Source of the DNA: an uncultured Lachnospiraceae bacterium
GTDB taxonomy: Bacteria; Bacillota; Clostridia; Lachnospirales; Lachnospiraceae
Assembly: GCA_910587635.1 (NCBI GenBank)
Contig: CAJUNB010000040.1
Location: 1-64,000 of the forward strand
Reading direction: 5' to 3'
Length of the DNA: 64,000 nucleotides
This document shows positions 51,699-60,583 of the stretch, piece after piece. The notes beneath the pieces were generated by a model. That model ran no database searches. It was given only the letters and a program-made list of their open reading frames with translations, and was not told the DNA's origin. Within the stretch, counting starts at the first letter, position 1; every line of letters begins with the position of its first letter. Made by a program: the position numbers and the translations under genes.

Positions 51699-54032
51699 AT
51701 GGATATGGAAATGATTTTAAAGGAGCTCGACAGACTGTTTGCCACATACCAGATGGATAAGGTGGAAGGATTTCTGGAGAATAAGATGGCGCAGGCCGCT
51801 TCGGTGGAAGATGATAATTCTCTGATCACTCTGCTGAATGAAATGATCGGTTATCTACGGGATGTGAGCAAATATGAAAAGTGCTGCATGTACTGTGACA
51901 GATTATTGAATGTACTGGAGAAAAACGGACTGAAGGGGACGATTCCCTATGCCACTTCACTGCTGAATATTGCAAATGCCTATAGGGCTGCCGGGCTGCT
52001 GGCGGAGTCTATGACGAATTACAAGACGGTGTGCCTTATCTATCAGAGTCAGCTGGAGGACAATGATTTCCGATTTGCCAGCCTCTACAATAACATGAGC
52101 CTGCTCTATCAGGAAATGGGTGAATTTGAGGAAGCGTGTGTCTGTCTGGAAAAAGCTCTCTCGATTGTAAAGAACTATGAGGAAGCCAGAATCGAAACGG
52201 CAGTTACCCATACGAATCTGGCTGCATCCCAGTTAAAACTGGGGCAGGTAGAAGCTGCTATGGGGCATTTGAAGGCGGCATTTTCCATATTTGAGATGGA
52301 CGAGCAGAAGGACTTTCATTACAGCGGTGCCCTATCCGCTATGGGGGAGGCACAGTATATGGCGGGTAATCTGGAAGAGTCCGCCAGGTATTATCGGAAA
52401 GCGCTTGCTGAAATAGAGAAAAATACAGGACGCAGCAGCGCCTATGAGATTGTTTCTCAGAATCTGAACGAAGTAGAGAAACAGATGGAACAGAGGCCTG
52501 GCCTTATCAAGCGGTTTAAGAAGGGGCTGGATCTGTGTGAAGCTTTTTATCATGAATATGGAGAGCCCATGCTCCGGGAGAAATTTCCGTCGTATATGCC
52601 TTATATTGCGGCGGGGCTTGTGGGGGAAGGCTCAGAATGTTTTGGGTTTGACGATGAAATATCCTTGGATCATGATTACGGCCCGGGATTTTGTCTGTTT
52701 CTGACGGATTCTATCTATGAAGAAATAGGAGAAGCGCTTCAGACTGAATATGATAAGCTGCCACTTACTTATATGGGCATCACAAGGCGGGTGTCTCCGA
52801 AAGCGCCGAAACGGGTAGGCGTATTTCGAATCGGGGAATTTTATGAACGCCTGACAGGACTCACAGATATACCTGCTTCCCATAATCAGTGGCTGTATAC
52901 AGAGGATTATCGACTGGCGGCAGCCACCAACGGCAGAGTATTTGCAGATACTCTGGGGGAATTTACGAGGATTCGGAAAGGCCTGCTGGCGCATTACCCG
53001 GAGGAGGTGCGAATCAGAAAAATTGCCAGGGAAGCGGCGCTTATAGCCCAGTCGGGCCAGTACAATTACAGCCGTATGCTCAGGCGGGGAGACAAGGTGA
53101 CGGCTCAGGTAGCGCTTGGAGAATTTATGAAGCATACGATGTCTATCGTCTATCTGCTGAACCGGAAATATGCTCCTTTTTATAAATGGATGCATAAGGG
53201 GATGGAAAACCTTCATGTGCTTGCCGTCATTGGCGATATTTTAAATGCTATTGCGGATATGCAGATCGGGGACGAACGGATTCCTCAGACGATAGAGATT
53301 ATCGTGACATTGATTATTGATGAAATGAAGAAACAGAGCCTGACGACAGGCAGTGACAATTATCTGGATCATCACACGGACAATATTTTACACAGTATTA
53401 CCCAAAATGATACTGCCAATACCACAGTACGGGAAGAATTGATTGACCGGCTGATTGGTTTGGAGTGGCAGAATTTTGATCTGGTAAAAAACATCGGCGG
53501 CAGAGCAGACTGCCAGGATGACTGGAACACCTTTTCCATCATGCGCAGGAGTCAGTACCTTACATGGACCATACCTATGCTGCAAAGCTATATAGAAGAT
53601 TTTGAAAGGGCGCAGGAGGAAGGCTGGAATCTCATTGCAGAGAAATACGGAAGGATGATGGAAAGCACTGACCCGGAAGGGTACAGGGCAATTCAGGACA
53701 GATTCCCCTATATTTCCCCTGAAAAAAAGGAGATCATTGAAGAAATTGTAAAAATCCAGATATCCTGGATGGAAGAATGTGCCCGGGAGTATCCGAAGGC
53801 AGCGGCAGCGGCCAGAAGCATTCATACGGATGAAGACAGTCTGTACAATACTTCCTACGAAACATATTTACGTGGGGAGATTTCGACGTATTCCGACAGA
53901 ACGCTGGATCTGTATGGAAGGTTCATCGCAACGCTCTGTCAGGACGGGAAAAATCTGGCAAAAATGACCATTGACAACTCTGCAAAACTGTATGGATACG
54001 CATCTTTGGAAGAGCTGGAAATTCGTCTGTAA
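51699..54032 (+). CDS. TPR protein with DUF4037 (nucleotidyltransferase-like) and DUF4125 domains
   Basis: This 777-residue soluble protein has TPR-like helical repeats at about 1-265 (NNMSLLYQEMGEFEEACVCLEKAL pattern, split here: LYNNMSLLYQEMGEFEEA), a DUF4037 domain from about 280 with GEGSECFGFDDEISLDHDYG (near residue 310), and DUF4125 from about 590 (KNIGGRADCQDDWNTFSIM). The G-S...D-x-D pattern fits a minimal nucleotidyltransferase centre; activity is inferred only. The substrate and partner are unknown. It lies between spoIVB and the spo0A-like gene, places normally adjacent, and has its own promoter. Confidence 0.8.
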   Translation: MDMEMILKELDRLFATYQMDKVEGFLENKMAQAASVEDDNSLITLLNEMIGYLRDVSKYEKCCMYCDRLLNVLEKNGLKGTIPYATSLLNIANAYRAAGLLAESMTNYKTVCLIYQSQLEDNDFRFASLYNNMSLLYQEMGEFEEACVCLEKALSIVKNYEEARIETAVTHTNLAASQLKLGQVEAAMGHLKAAFSIFEMDEQKDFHYSGALSAMGEAQYMAGNLEESARYYRKALAEIEKNTGRSSAYEIVSQNLNEVEKQMEQRPGLIKRFKKGLDLCEAFYHEYGEPMLREKFPSYMPYIAAGLVGEGSECFGFDDEISLDHDYGPGFCLFLTDSIYEEIGEALQTEYDKLPLTYMGITRRVSPKAPKRVGVFRIGEFYERLTGLTDIPASHNQWLYTEDYRLAAATNGRVFADTLGEFTRIRKGLLAHYPEEVRIRKIAREAALIAQSGQYNYSRMLRRGDKVTAQVALGEFMKHTMSIVYLLNRKYAPFYKWMHKGMENLHVLAVIGDILNAIADMQIGDERIPQTIEIIVTLIIDEMKKQSLTTGSDNYLDHHTDNILHSITQNDTANTTVREELIDRLIGLEWQNFDLVKNIGGRADCQDDWNTFSIMRRSQYLTWTIPMLQSYIEDFERAQEEGWNLIAEKYGRMMESTDPEGYRAIQDRFPYISPEKKEIIEEIVKIQISWMEECAREYPKAAAAARSIHTDEDSLYNTSYETYLRGEISTYSDRTLDLYGRFIATLCQDGKNLAKMTIDNSAKLYGYASLEELEIRL

Positions 54033-54078
54033 ATGTAAGAAAGAGGCGTTTTTCAGCGGATTCTGCGATTCTTAAGAG

Positions 54079-54106
54079 TTGAAGAATATTGACATCTGTT
54101 TATAAT
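54079..54106 (+). promoter_or_regulatory. Possible promoter of the spo0A-like gene
   Basis: TTGAAG (54079-54084) and TATAAT (54101-54106) are 16 bases apart. A second TTGACA at 54089 has no good -10 partner. Confidence 0.45.
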
Positions 54107-54161
54107 GAATATAGGCGATATATGCTGTATCAAAAAGAAAAACAGTGAACGGAGGTCAATT

Positions 54162-54683
54162 ATGGAACAATTGAGTGTAGCCGCTACGAAAGATAACGAA
54201 CAGGTTTTCAAATTACTTTCCGACTTGATTCATACAAATAAAGAATTTCAGATTATGATCACAGTACCATCCGTAGGACGTAGAGAGGAACCCCAGACAC
54301 TGTACAGCGAGACAGGGACAAGGCCGCCGGTGCGGGACCTGGAGAAAGACGTAACGGATATGATCCATGAAATCGGCGTACCGGCGCATATTAAGGGGTA
54401 TCAGTATTTGCGGGAGGCGATCATGATGTCCGTACAGGATGTGGAAATGCTCAATTCTATTACTAAGATACTGTATCCGACAATTGCAAAAAAGTTTCAG
54501 ACTACATCCAGCAGAGTGGAGCGTGCCATACGGCATGCGATTGAAGTGGCGTGGAACAGAGGCAAGATGGAGACACTGGATGCCATGTTTGGCTATACTA
54601 TCAACACCGGGAAAGGAAAACCGACCAATTCTGAGTTTATAGCGCTCATTGCCGACAAAATACGTCTGCAATATCGAAATTAA
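54162..54683 (+). CDS. spo0A: Spo0A with internally deleted receiver domain
   Basis: The 173-residue protein matches Spo0A at both ends. The C-terminal DNA-binding domain (about 62-173) is highly conserved: IHEIGVPAHIKGYQYLREAI, SSRVERAIRHAIEVAWNRG and KPTNSEFIALIADK. Residues 1-36 (MEQLSVAATKDNEQVFKLLS, then DLIHTN) align with the first strand, helix and second strand of the receiver, but about 95 residues, including the phosphorylated Asp and the conserved Thr and Lys, are missing. The common Spo0A length is about 265. The ATG follows GGAGG. It may bind 0A boxes without phosphorelay control, act as an antagonist, or be a paralogue of a full-length copy elsewhere. Confidence 0.85.
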   Translation: MEQLSVAATKDNEQVFKLLSDLIHTNKEFQIMITVPSVGRREEPQTLYSETGTRPPVRDLEKDVTDMIHEIGVPAHIKGYQYLREAIMMSVQDVEMLNSITKILYPTIAKKFQTTSSRVERAIRHAIEVAWNRGKMETLDAMFGYTINTGKGKPTNSEFIALIADKIRLQYRN

Positions 54684-55114
54684 GCTTTTCAACTCCACTA
54701 TATAGTGGTATAATGTCCGAAAAGGCAATGAGCTGTGCGTGAGTGAGCAGCTGTATAAAAATATGCTTGCATTATTTTTTGTACAGATGCGAACGAACAT
54801 AGGGCGAAGCCCGCGAGCGAAGAATCGAAGATTCTGAGCGGGCACAGCGAAGTAATTGGGCGGTCGGAATCGAAGATTTTACGAGTCTGCCCGTTATCTG
54901 GTAGAAACATAGGGCGAAGCCCGCGAGCGAAGAATCGAAGATTCTGAGCGGGCACAGCGGAGTAATTGGGCGGTCGGAATCGAAGATTTTACGAGTCTGC
55001 CCGTTATCTGGTAGAAACATGGCGAAGTCCGCGAGCGAAGAATCGAAGATTCTGAGCGGGCACAGCGAAGTAATGGTTTTGGCAGGGTGAAGGATTTATC
55101 ACGAGAGGGTTATT
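54684..55114 (+). other. Composite element B: leader, hairpin and tandem repeats before glgA
   Basis: About 430 bases without a gene. A palindrome CCACTATATAGTGG (54695-54708) abuts TATAAT-GT (54709), with TTTTCA 17 bases upstream. Then follow AAAGGCAATGAGC-GTGCG, a hairpin (54751-54786) with loop ATGCTTGC, and 110-base tandem units at 54801, 54911 and 55021 (truncated). It is the counterpart of element A. glgA starts 40 bases after the last unit. Confidence 0.75.
54801..55073 (+). repeat. Tandem 110-base repeats (about 2.5 copies) of element B
   Basis: Units begin AGGGCGAAGCCCGCGAGCG at 54801 and 54911, and GGCGAAGTCCGCGAGCG at 55021. They are nearly identical to one another; only the first 21 bases or so match the units of element A. 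AGAATC-GA-AGATTCT hairpins lie inside. Antisense frames here are not genes. Confidence 0.9.
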
Positions 55115-56560
55115 ATGAAACACATTTTATTTGCAGCATCTGAAGGGGTTCCTTTTATCAAGACAGGAGGGCTGGCAGATGTAGTCGGTTCTCTTCCCAA
55201 ATGTATTGATAAAGAATATTTTGATGTAAGGGTGATTATGCCAAAGTATTCCTGTATGAAACAGGAAGAAAAAGACAAGATGTCCTTTGTCACCCATTTT
55301 TATATGGATTTCAACTATAAGAGAGAATATGTTGGTATTCTGACGGCAGAGTCCGATGGGGTGAAATTTTACTTTATTGATAACGAAGAATATTTCAGTG
55401 GTATGAAGCCCTATGGTGATGATACCCTCTGGGAGATAACAAAATATGCATTTTTCTCTAAGGCGGTTCTATCCGTTTTGCCGGTAATTGATTTCCGGCC
55501 GGAGATCATTCATTGCCATGACTGGCAGACAGGACTTGTGCCGGTATATCTGAAAGAGAGATTCCAGGGAAATGATTTTTACCATGGCATTAAGACAGTC
55601 ATGACAATACACAATCTGAAATTCCAGGGGAAATGGGATGTAAAGACAGTAAAGCAGATCACAGGACTGCCGGATTACTTTTTTACGCCGGATAAACTGG
55701 AATGCTATAAGGATGCCAATCTGTTAAAGGGCGGTCTTGTCTATGCGGATGCCATTACAACGGTGAGCGATACGTATGCTGAGGAGATCAAGACGGATTT
55801 CTATGGAGAAGGGCTAAATGGACTGCTCTGTGCAAGAAGTGCTGATCTGCGGGGGATTGTCAATGGCATTGACTATGATGATTTCAATCCTGAGAAAGAT
55901 CCGTTTTTGTCGTATAACTATAATGCGGTGAATTTCCGTAAAGAGAAAATAAAGAATAAACGGGAACTGCAGAAGCAGCTTGGACTGGAGCAGGACGATA
56001 AGAAGTTTATGATCGGCATAGTATCCCGTCTGACAGATCAGAAGGGTTTCGATCTGATTGCCTATGTGATGGATGAGCTTTGTCAGGACAGTGTTCAGCT
56101 CGTCATACTTGGGACAGGTGAGGAACAGTATGAAAATATGTTCCGGCATTTTGATTGGAAGTATGCAGAGAAAGTATCTGCCAATATTTATTATTCAGAG
56201 GAGCTTTCTCACAAGATCTATGGTGCCTGTGATGCGTTTCTGATGCCGTCGTTATTTGAGCCCTGTGGTCTGAGCCAGCTGATGTCTCTTCACTATGGTA
56301 CGGTGCCTATCGTGCGAGAGACAGGCGGCCTGAAGGATACGGTGGAGCCTTACAATGAGTATGAAAGTACGGGAACGGGCTTTAGCTTTACCAATTACAA
56401 TGCTCATGAGATGCTTGCAACAATCCGTTATGCAGAGCGTATCTATTATGATAAAAAGAGAGAATGGAACAAGATCGTAGACAGAGCTATGGCAACGGAT
56501 TTCTCCTGGAATGTGTCTGCAAAGAAATATCAGGAAATGTACGATTGGTTGATCGGATAA
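55115..56560 (+). CDS. glgA: Glycogen synthase (ADP-glucose type)
   Basis: This is a 481-residue GT5 glycosyltransferase with the ADP-glucose-binding KTGGLADVVGSLPK motif at residues 15-28, VMTIHNLKFQGKW, the GIVSRLTDQKGFDL motif starting the second Rossmann domain, and PSLFEPCGLSQLMSLHYGTV near the catalytic Glu. It extends alpha-1,4-glucan. It is a lone glg gene here; glgC and glgB are not near. GAGAGGGTTATT precedes the ATG. It ends before two hairpins. Confidence 0.95.
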   Translation: MKHILFAASEGVPFIKTGGLADVVGSLPKCIDKEYFDVRVIMPKYSCMKQEEKDKMSFVTHFYMDFNYKREYVGILTAESDGVKFYFIDNEEYFSGMKPYGDDTLWEITKYAFFSKAVLSVLPVIDFRPEIIHCHDWQTGLVPVYLKERFQGNDFYHGIKTVMTIHNLKFQGKWDVKTVKQITGLPDYFFTPDKLECYKDANLLKGGLVYADAITTVSDTYAEEIKTDFYGEGLNGLLCARSADLRGIVNGIDYDDFNPEKDPFLSYNYNAVNFRKEKIKNKRELQKQLGLEQDDKKFMIGIVSRLTDQKGFDLIAYVMDELCQDSVQLVILGTGEEQYENMFRHFDWKYAEKVSANIYYSEELSHKIYGACDAFLMPSLFEPCGLSQLMSLHYGTVPIVRETGGLKDTVEPYNEYESTGTGFSFTNYNAHEMLATIRYAERIYYDKKREWNKIVDRAMATDFSWNVSAKKYQEMYDWLIG

Positions 56561-56568
56561 TATAATAG

Positions 56569-56612
56569 CCGCAAAGGAAAAACAGACGGCGTGGCATTTG
56601 TTTTTCCTGCGG
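56569..56612 (+). terminator. Hairpin directly after glgA
   Basis: CCGC plus AGGAAAAACA pairs with TGTTTTTCCT plus GCGG around GACGGCGTGGCAT-type loop sequence. No T-run follows, so it is probably a 3' stabiliser rather than the main terminator. Confidence 0.55.
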
Positions 56613-56721
56613 CATTAACGAGCAAACGTCCGTTGAAATCGGACAGGAAACGTGTAAGCGTGGGTTTGTGAGTTTGGATAATAAAGGAAATACGTATGTT
56701 TTTTATATAGTGTTTCAAATG

Positions 56722-56757
56722 AAAAGAGCTTTCAGAGGTGGGCTGAAGGCTCTTTTT
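56722..56757 (+). terminator. Rho-independent terminator downstream of glgA
   Basis: AAAAGAGC-TTTCAG pairs with CTGAAG-GCTCTTTT around AGGTGGG, followed by a T-run. Confidence 0.85.
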
Positions 56758-56918
56758 GTGTAAGGGCTTCAGTTTGTTGAGAGCATTGGAGATATAAGGT
56801 AATCCTTTTTTCGTCAAGGGTGTTTTAGCGCTTATTTTTGCTTTTTATTTCATAAATAGAACATATATCGTAACTAAAAATGCGACTAAAAACGAGGGAA
56901 TTCAATAAATTCGTTTTG

Positions 56919-56947
56919 TTGACACTTCTCTAAAGATATCGTATAAT
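56919..56947 (+). promoter_or_regulatory. Consensus sigma-A promoter of the glycan locus
   Basis: TTGACA (56919-56924) and TATAAT (56942-56947) are both perfect and spaced 17 bases. It is the best promoter in the window. Confidence 0.9.
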
Positions 56948-57006
56948 TCAATCGATATATATTGCGGAAGCGGTTTGCAGAAGTACATATTTTGTGGACA
57001 AGGGTT

Positions 57007-57090
57007 ATGAGCAGGAACACTGGTACAGGAAGAATGTGCAAAACTTTTGAAAATCAAGAAATCGATGTGTCTGTTGAAACAAACGGATAG
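57007..57090 (+). CDS. Possible 27-residue leader peptide
   Basis: ATG 57007 follows AAGGGTT, and the frame ends in TAG at 57088-57090, 8 bases before the next gene start at 57099. The peptide (MSRNTGTGRMCKTFENQEID, then 7 more) has no similarity I know. It may couple or regulate translation of the first glycan gene, or be chance. Confidence 0.3.
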   Translation: MSRNTGTGRMCKTFENQEIDVSVETNG

Positions 57091-57098
57091 GTGTAAAG

Positions 57099-58067
57099 AT
57101 GAGAGAAGCTCAGAAACAGGAAATACTGGATTTTATAAACAGTCTGCATCAAGCTCATATGGAAGTCAAAGAGACACTGTATCGGCGTGATTATGATCTG
57201 GCAAAGAAGATGCTGGGAGAATGCCAGGAGTTTGCCATTTCTCTTGGTGAAAATATAGAGCGCATGGAAGGCAAAAGTCATATTACGGTATTCTGGGTGG
57301 AGGAATACTGTAAAATATTGTTCTTTTGCTATGAAGAAATAAGTGGCGGGCAGAACAATGAAAATAAAATTTACAAGTCTCTGAAAAAGCAACTTTTGAA
57401 AATAGAAAATAGTGTAAAAAACGACATACATACTGTAAAAGAAATTGTTTTTTTCCCATATAAAGCATCTATGTGGGACAGTTTGGAAAGCGTGTATCTG
57501 GCGGCAAAAGAAGATCCGGATTGCAGGGTATACTGTGTTCCGATTCCATATTATGATTTGAATGTAGATCATAGCTTTGGACGAATGCATTACGAAGGTA
57601 GACAATATCCCGATGATGTTGAAGTAATTGACTGGCAGTCGTACAGTTTTGAAAAAAGAAAACCGGATGTTATTTATATTCATAATCCATATGATAATTG
57701 TAATCACGTAACAAGTGTGCATCCAAGATATTATTCGTCGAATTTGAGAAAGTATACGGATATGTTAGTATATATTCCTTATTTTATACTTGGAGAAATT
57801 GAGCCAGATGATCAGACTTCCATAGATCATATAAAGCATTTCATCTGGACTCCAGGGGTTATCCACTCAAACAAGGTCATAGTACAATCAGAAAAAATGA
57901 GGCAAATATATATTAATGAATATCTGAAGAGCGCAAGTACGAGCGGACTGGATGGGGAACATATTGACAGAAATTATCTGGAACAAAAAATTTTAGGTTT
58001 GGGTTCACCCAAGGTTGACAAAGTGCTTCGTATAAAAAAAGAGGATTATCTGGAGATGTTGAAATGA
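57099..58067 (+). CDS. N-terminal half of a CDP-glycerol glycerophosphotransferase-like GT-B protein
   Basis: The 322-residue protein starts with a helical region (about 1-110). A Rossmann-like domain follows, with KEIVFFPYKASMWDSLESVY, PIPYYDLNVDHSFG, DVIYIHNPYDNCN, VYIPYFILGEI and, near the end, GLGSPKVDKVL. In Lachnospiraceae such sequence is usually followed in the same protein by the GT-B C-terminal domain (with RPHP and the donor-binding loop). Here it stops, and a matching C-terminal half is encoded at 62374. It ends in ATGA overlap with the next gene. The activity alone is doubtful; it might work as a two-chain enzyme. Confidence 0.6.
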   Translation: MREAQKQEILDFINSLHQAHMEVKETLYRRDYDLAKKMLGECQEFAISLGENIERMEGKSHITVFWVEEYCKILFFCYEEISGGQNNENKIYKSLKKQLLKIENSVKNDIHTVKEIVFFPYKASMWDSLESVYLAAKEDPDCRVYCVPIPYYDLNVDHSFGRMHYEGRQYPDDVEVIDWQSYSFEKRKPDVIYIHNPYDNCNHVTSVHPRYYSSNLRKYTDMLVYIPYFILGEIEPDDQTSIDHIKHFIWTPGVIHSNKVIVQSEKMRQIYINEYLKSASTSGLDGEHIDRNYLEQKILGLGSPKVDKVLRIKKEDYLEMLK

Positions 58068-59422
58068 GAAAAGTATTGTTGGTATGTAATTATTTTGCAC
58101 CTGATAATACGATAGCAGCAGTTAGAACCACCAAGCTGGCAAAATATATGAGACAGCAGGGATATGAGGTTACTGTGATTGCTGAAGAGAAAAATGATAC
58201 TATAACAGATTCCATATTAAAGAAAGATGCAGAGAATATACATGTTATATGGACGAAAAATTCGAAGGGCGTCCTGAAAATCATAGCGGCATATAAAAAG
58301 GTAATCGCACCGATAAAAGATAAAAGATATAAAAGATTAGATGACCGTGTAAGAGTGAATAAAAAGACAGGCAAGGAAGAGTTTTATCCATTTGAGACCG
58401 CACATGCAATCATTGGCAGTTTAGATTATTTATTTGAGTTGTTGAGACAGTTTGATTTGTTTAAAAATATAAAAGATAAGTTGCAGGATTATTGCGACTA
58501 CGATTGTTTGTTTACATCATATGGGGATTTTTTTAGTATTTTTGCCGGAATATATATACATAAAAAAAAGAAAGATTTGAAATGGATTTTTGATATAAGA
58601 GATTCTATTTGCCGTTATAAGTTTACACCTGATTATGTACGCTGGATAGCAAAATATTATGAAAGATATATTTGGCGTGAAGCTGACTGTATAACGGCGG
58701 TGTCAAAGGGGATATGTCGGAATATTCCAAAGAAATATTGGAAAAAAGTGCATTGTGTAACCAATGGGTATGATGTTTCTGACAGAGATAATATTGTAAT
58801 TGATAAATATGACAATGGGAAAATAAAGTTTGCTTATACAGGAGCGATGTACGGAGGATTGCAAAGTATTACGCCTCTGTTTTCATGTATAAGGGAGCTT
58901 ATCAATGAAAATAAAATCAAGAAGGATAAAGTAGAGATCCATTTTGCCGGAAAAAATACAGCATATGAAATATTTCTGTCGCAGGCAGTAAAATATAAAT
59001 TAAGTGAATTATGTATATATCATGGAAAAGTACAAAGAAAGGAAGCGTTGAAGCTTCAGATGGAGTCGGATATTTTACTTGTTTCAGCTTTTGATTATCA
59101 GGACAACGTGATGGGAGTGATAACGGGTAAAGCATTAGAGTATATGTCAGCTAATAAACCTATCATTGCAATGATAAGCGGAGACAAAGATAAGAGTGAA
59201 TTAGCTGAAATTATACAAAATGGAAGATTAGGGATAGCCTATGAGGAAGCGCATCACGCCGAAGATATTAAGTTGTTAAAAGAATACTTGCAAAATATAT
59301 TTAAAGAGTATGAAAAGAAGGGAGAAATAGCATACGAGCCGAATAGAAGCGTATTACGAAAATATGATTATCGGTATTTGAGCAAAAAGATGATGAAGAT
59401 TATGGATGCAATAATGAGTTAA
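58064..59422 (+). CDS. GT4-type glycosyltransferase
   Basis: This 452-residue GT-B glycosyltransferase begins KVLLVCNYFAPDNTIAAVRT (acceptor domain) and has a donor domain with KIKFAYTGAMYGGLQ, LCIYHGKVQRKEALKL and GVITGKALEYMSANKPIIA. A cytoplasmic enzyme, it should add a sugar to a lipid-linked glycan. Acceptor and sugar are unknown. The long insert with many Lys and Tyr (about 95-160) is not typical of the shortest members. It overlaps the previous gene by 4 bases. Confidence 0.82.
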   Translation: MRKVLLVCNYFAPDNTIAAVRTTKLAKYMRQQGYEVTVIAEEKNDTITDSILKKDAENIHVIWTKNSKGVLKIIAAYKKVIAPIKDKRYKRLDDRVRVNKKTGKEEFYPFETAHAIIGSLDYLFELLRQFDLFKNIKDKLQDYCDYDCLFTSYGDFFSIFAGIYIHKKKKDLKWIFDIRDSICRYKFTPDYVRWIAKYYERYIWREADCITAVSKGICRNIPKKYWKKVHCVTNGYDVSDRDNIVIDKYDNGKIKFAYTGAMYGGLQSITPLFSCIRELINENKIKKDKVEIHFAGKNTAYEIFLSQAVKYKLSELCIYHGKVQRKEALKLQMESDILLVSAFDYQDNVMGVITGKALEYMSANKPIIAMISGDKDKSELAEIIQNGRLGIAYEEAHHAEDIKLLKEYLQNIFKEYEKKGEIAYEPNRSVLRKYDYRYLSKKMMKIMDAIMS

Positions 59423-59488
59423 TCATTTAATAATTATTCAGGATGCTTATTAGAATGAAGATTATTTGAAAATAGGAGGAGATAAGGA

Positions 59489-60565
59489 ATGCGATACGCA
59501 CTAGTAGGTTGTGGGAGAATTTCACCAAATCATATTGCAGCAGCACAAAACAATAAATTAGATATCATTGCCATTTGTGATGTGGATAAATCTTGTATGG
59601 AAGATAAGGTAGTAAAGTTTAAACTATCGGATGCTGTAAAGCAATACACGGACTATAAAGAGATGATAGAAAAGGAAAAACCGGAGTTGGTAGCAATTTG
59701 CACAGAAAGCGGCAAACATGCAGAGGTTGCACTGTTTTGTATCGAACATGGATGTAATTGCATTATTGAAAAACCGATTGCACTTTCCATAAAAGATGCA
59801 GATGCTATTATCTCTGCCAGTATCAAACATCATGTGAAGGTCAGTGCGTGTCATCAGAACAGGTTTAATAAATCAGTGCAGATCATACGGGAAGCAATAG
59901 ATATGAACCGTTTTGGAAAGCTGTTTTATGGAGCTGCCCATATTAGATGGTGCAGGGATCATGAATACTATGACAGAGCGTCCTGGCGTGGGACATGGGA
60001 ACAAGACGGCGGTGCTTTGATGAATCAGTGTATCCACAATATTGATTTGCTTCGTTGGATGATGGGGAGCGAGATTGATACAGTAGTGGGAATGACAGAC
60101 AGGCTGAATCATAATTATATCGAAGCTGAAGATGTAGGAATTGCCATTATCAGATTTAAAAATGGAAGTTATGGTCTTATCGATGGTACAACGGATATTT
60201 ACCCTAGTAATTTAGAGGAGACATTGTACATATTTGGAGAAAAAGGGACAGTAAAGGCAGGAGGACAGTCAGTAAATATAATTGAGGAATGGAAATTTGC
60301 CGATTTACTGGATAATCCCAAAACGGTGAAAGAACGTTTTCATGAAAATCCACCTAATATATATGGATATGGGCATACGCCGCTCTATGCAGATGTAATT
60401 AATGCAATTGAAAATGACAGGCAGCCGTATGTTACAGCGATGGAGGGGAAAAAAGCTTTGGAGCTTGTTCTTGCTATTTATAAATCCGCGGCAGAGGGAC
60501 GTGCTGTTAAATTGCCGTTGGAAGATTGCGCAACAATAGATTTTGTTAATAGGTTCGATAAATAG
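59489..60565 (+). CDS. Gfo/Idh/MocA oxidoreductase, WbpB/WlbA-like
   Basis: The 358-residue NAD-dependent dehydrogenase has the N-terminal Rossmann motif LVGCGRISPNHIAAA, the catalytic-region EKPIALS (Lys) and NQCIHNIDLLRWMMGSEID (His). It resembles WbpB/WlbA, which oxidises C3 of UDP-GlcNAc uronic acid. The aminotransferase and acetyltransferase next to it make that assignment likely, though other sugar dehydrogenases are close relatives. AGGAGGAGATAAGGA precedes the ATG. Confidence 0.8.
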   Translation: MRYALVGCGRISPNHIAAAQNNKLDIIAICDVDKSCMEDKVVKFKLSDAVKQYTDYKEMIEKEKPELVAICTESGKHAEVALFCIEHGCNCIIEKPIALSIKDADAIISASIKHHVKVSACHQNRFNKSVQIIREAIDMNRFGKLFYGAAHIRWCRDHEYYDRASWRGTWEQDGGALMNQCIHNIDLLRWMMGSEIDTVVGMTDRLNHNYIEAEDVGIAIIRFKNGSYGLIDGTTDIYPSNLEETLYIFGEKGTVKAGGQSVNIIEEWKFADLLDNPKTVKERFHENPPNIYGYGHTPLYADVINAIENDRQPYVTAMEGKKALELVLAIYKSAAEGRAVKLPLEDCATIDFVNRFDK

Positions 60566-60583
60566 TGTAAGAGGTATGACATT

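Larger units (their letters stand above)
56561..57098. other. Intergenic region between glgA and the glycan locus
   Basis: 538 bases. It holds a hairpin (56569-56612), a strong terminator (56722-56757), an AT-rich stretch with no feature seen (56760-56915), a consensus promoter (56919-56947) and a leader of about 145 bases with a small ORF (57007-57090). Base composition becomes more AT-rich from here on. Confidence 0.7.

Noticed and set aside
54213..55020. Minus-strand frames with repeated AQNLRFFARGLRPMF-type sequence
   Set aside because: They are translations of the 110-base repeats and of the antisense of the Spo0A gene, without start signals.
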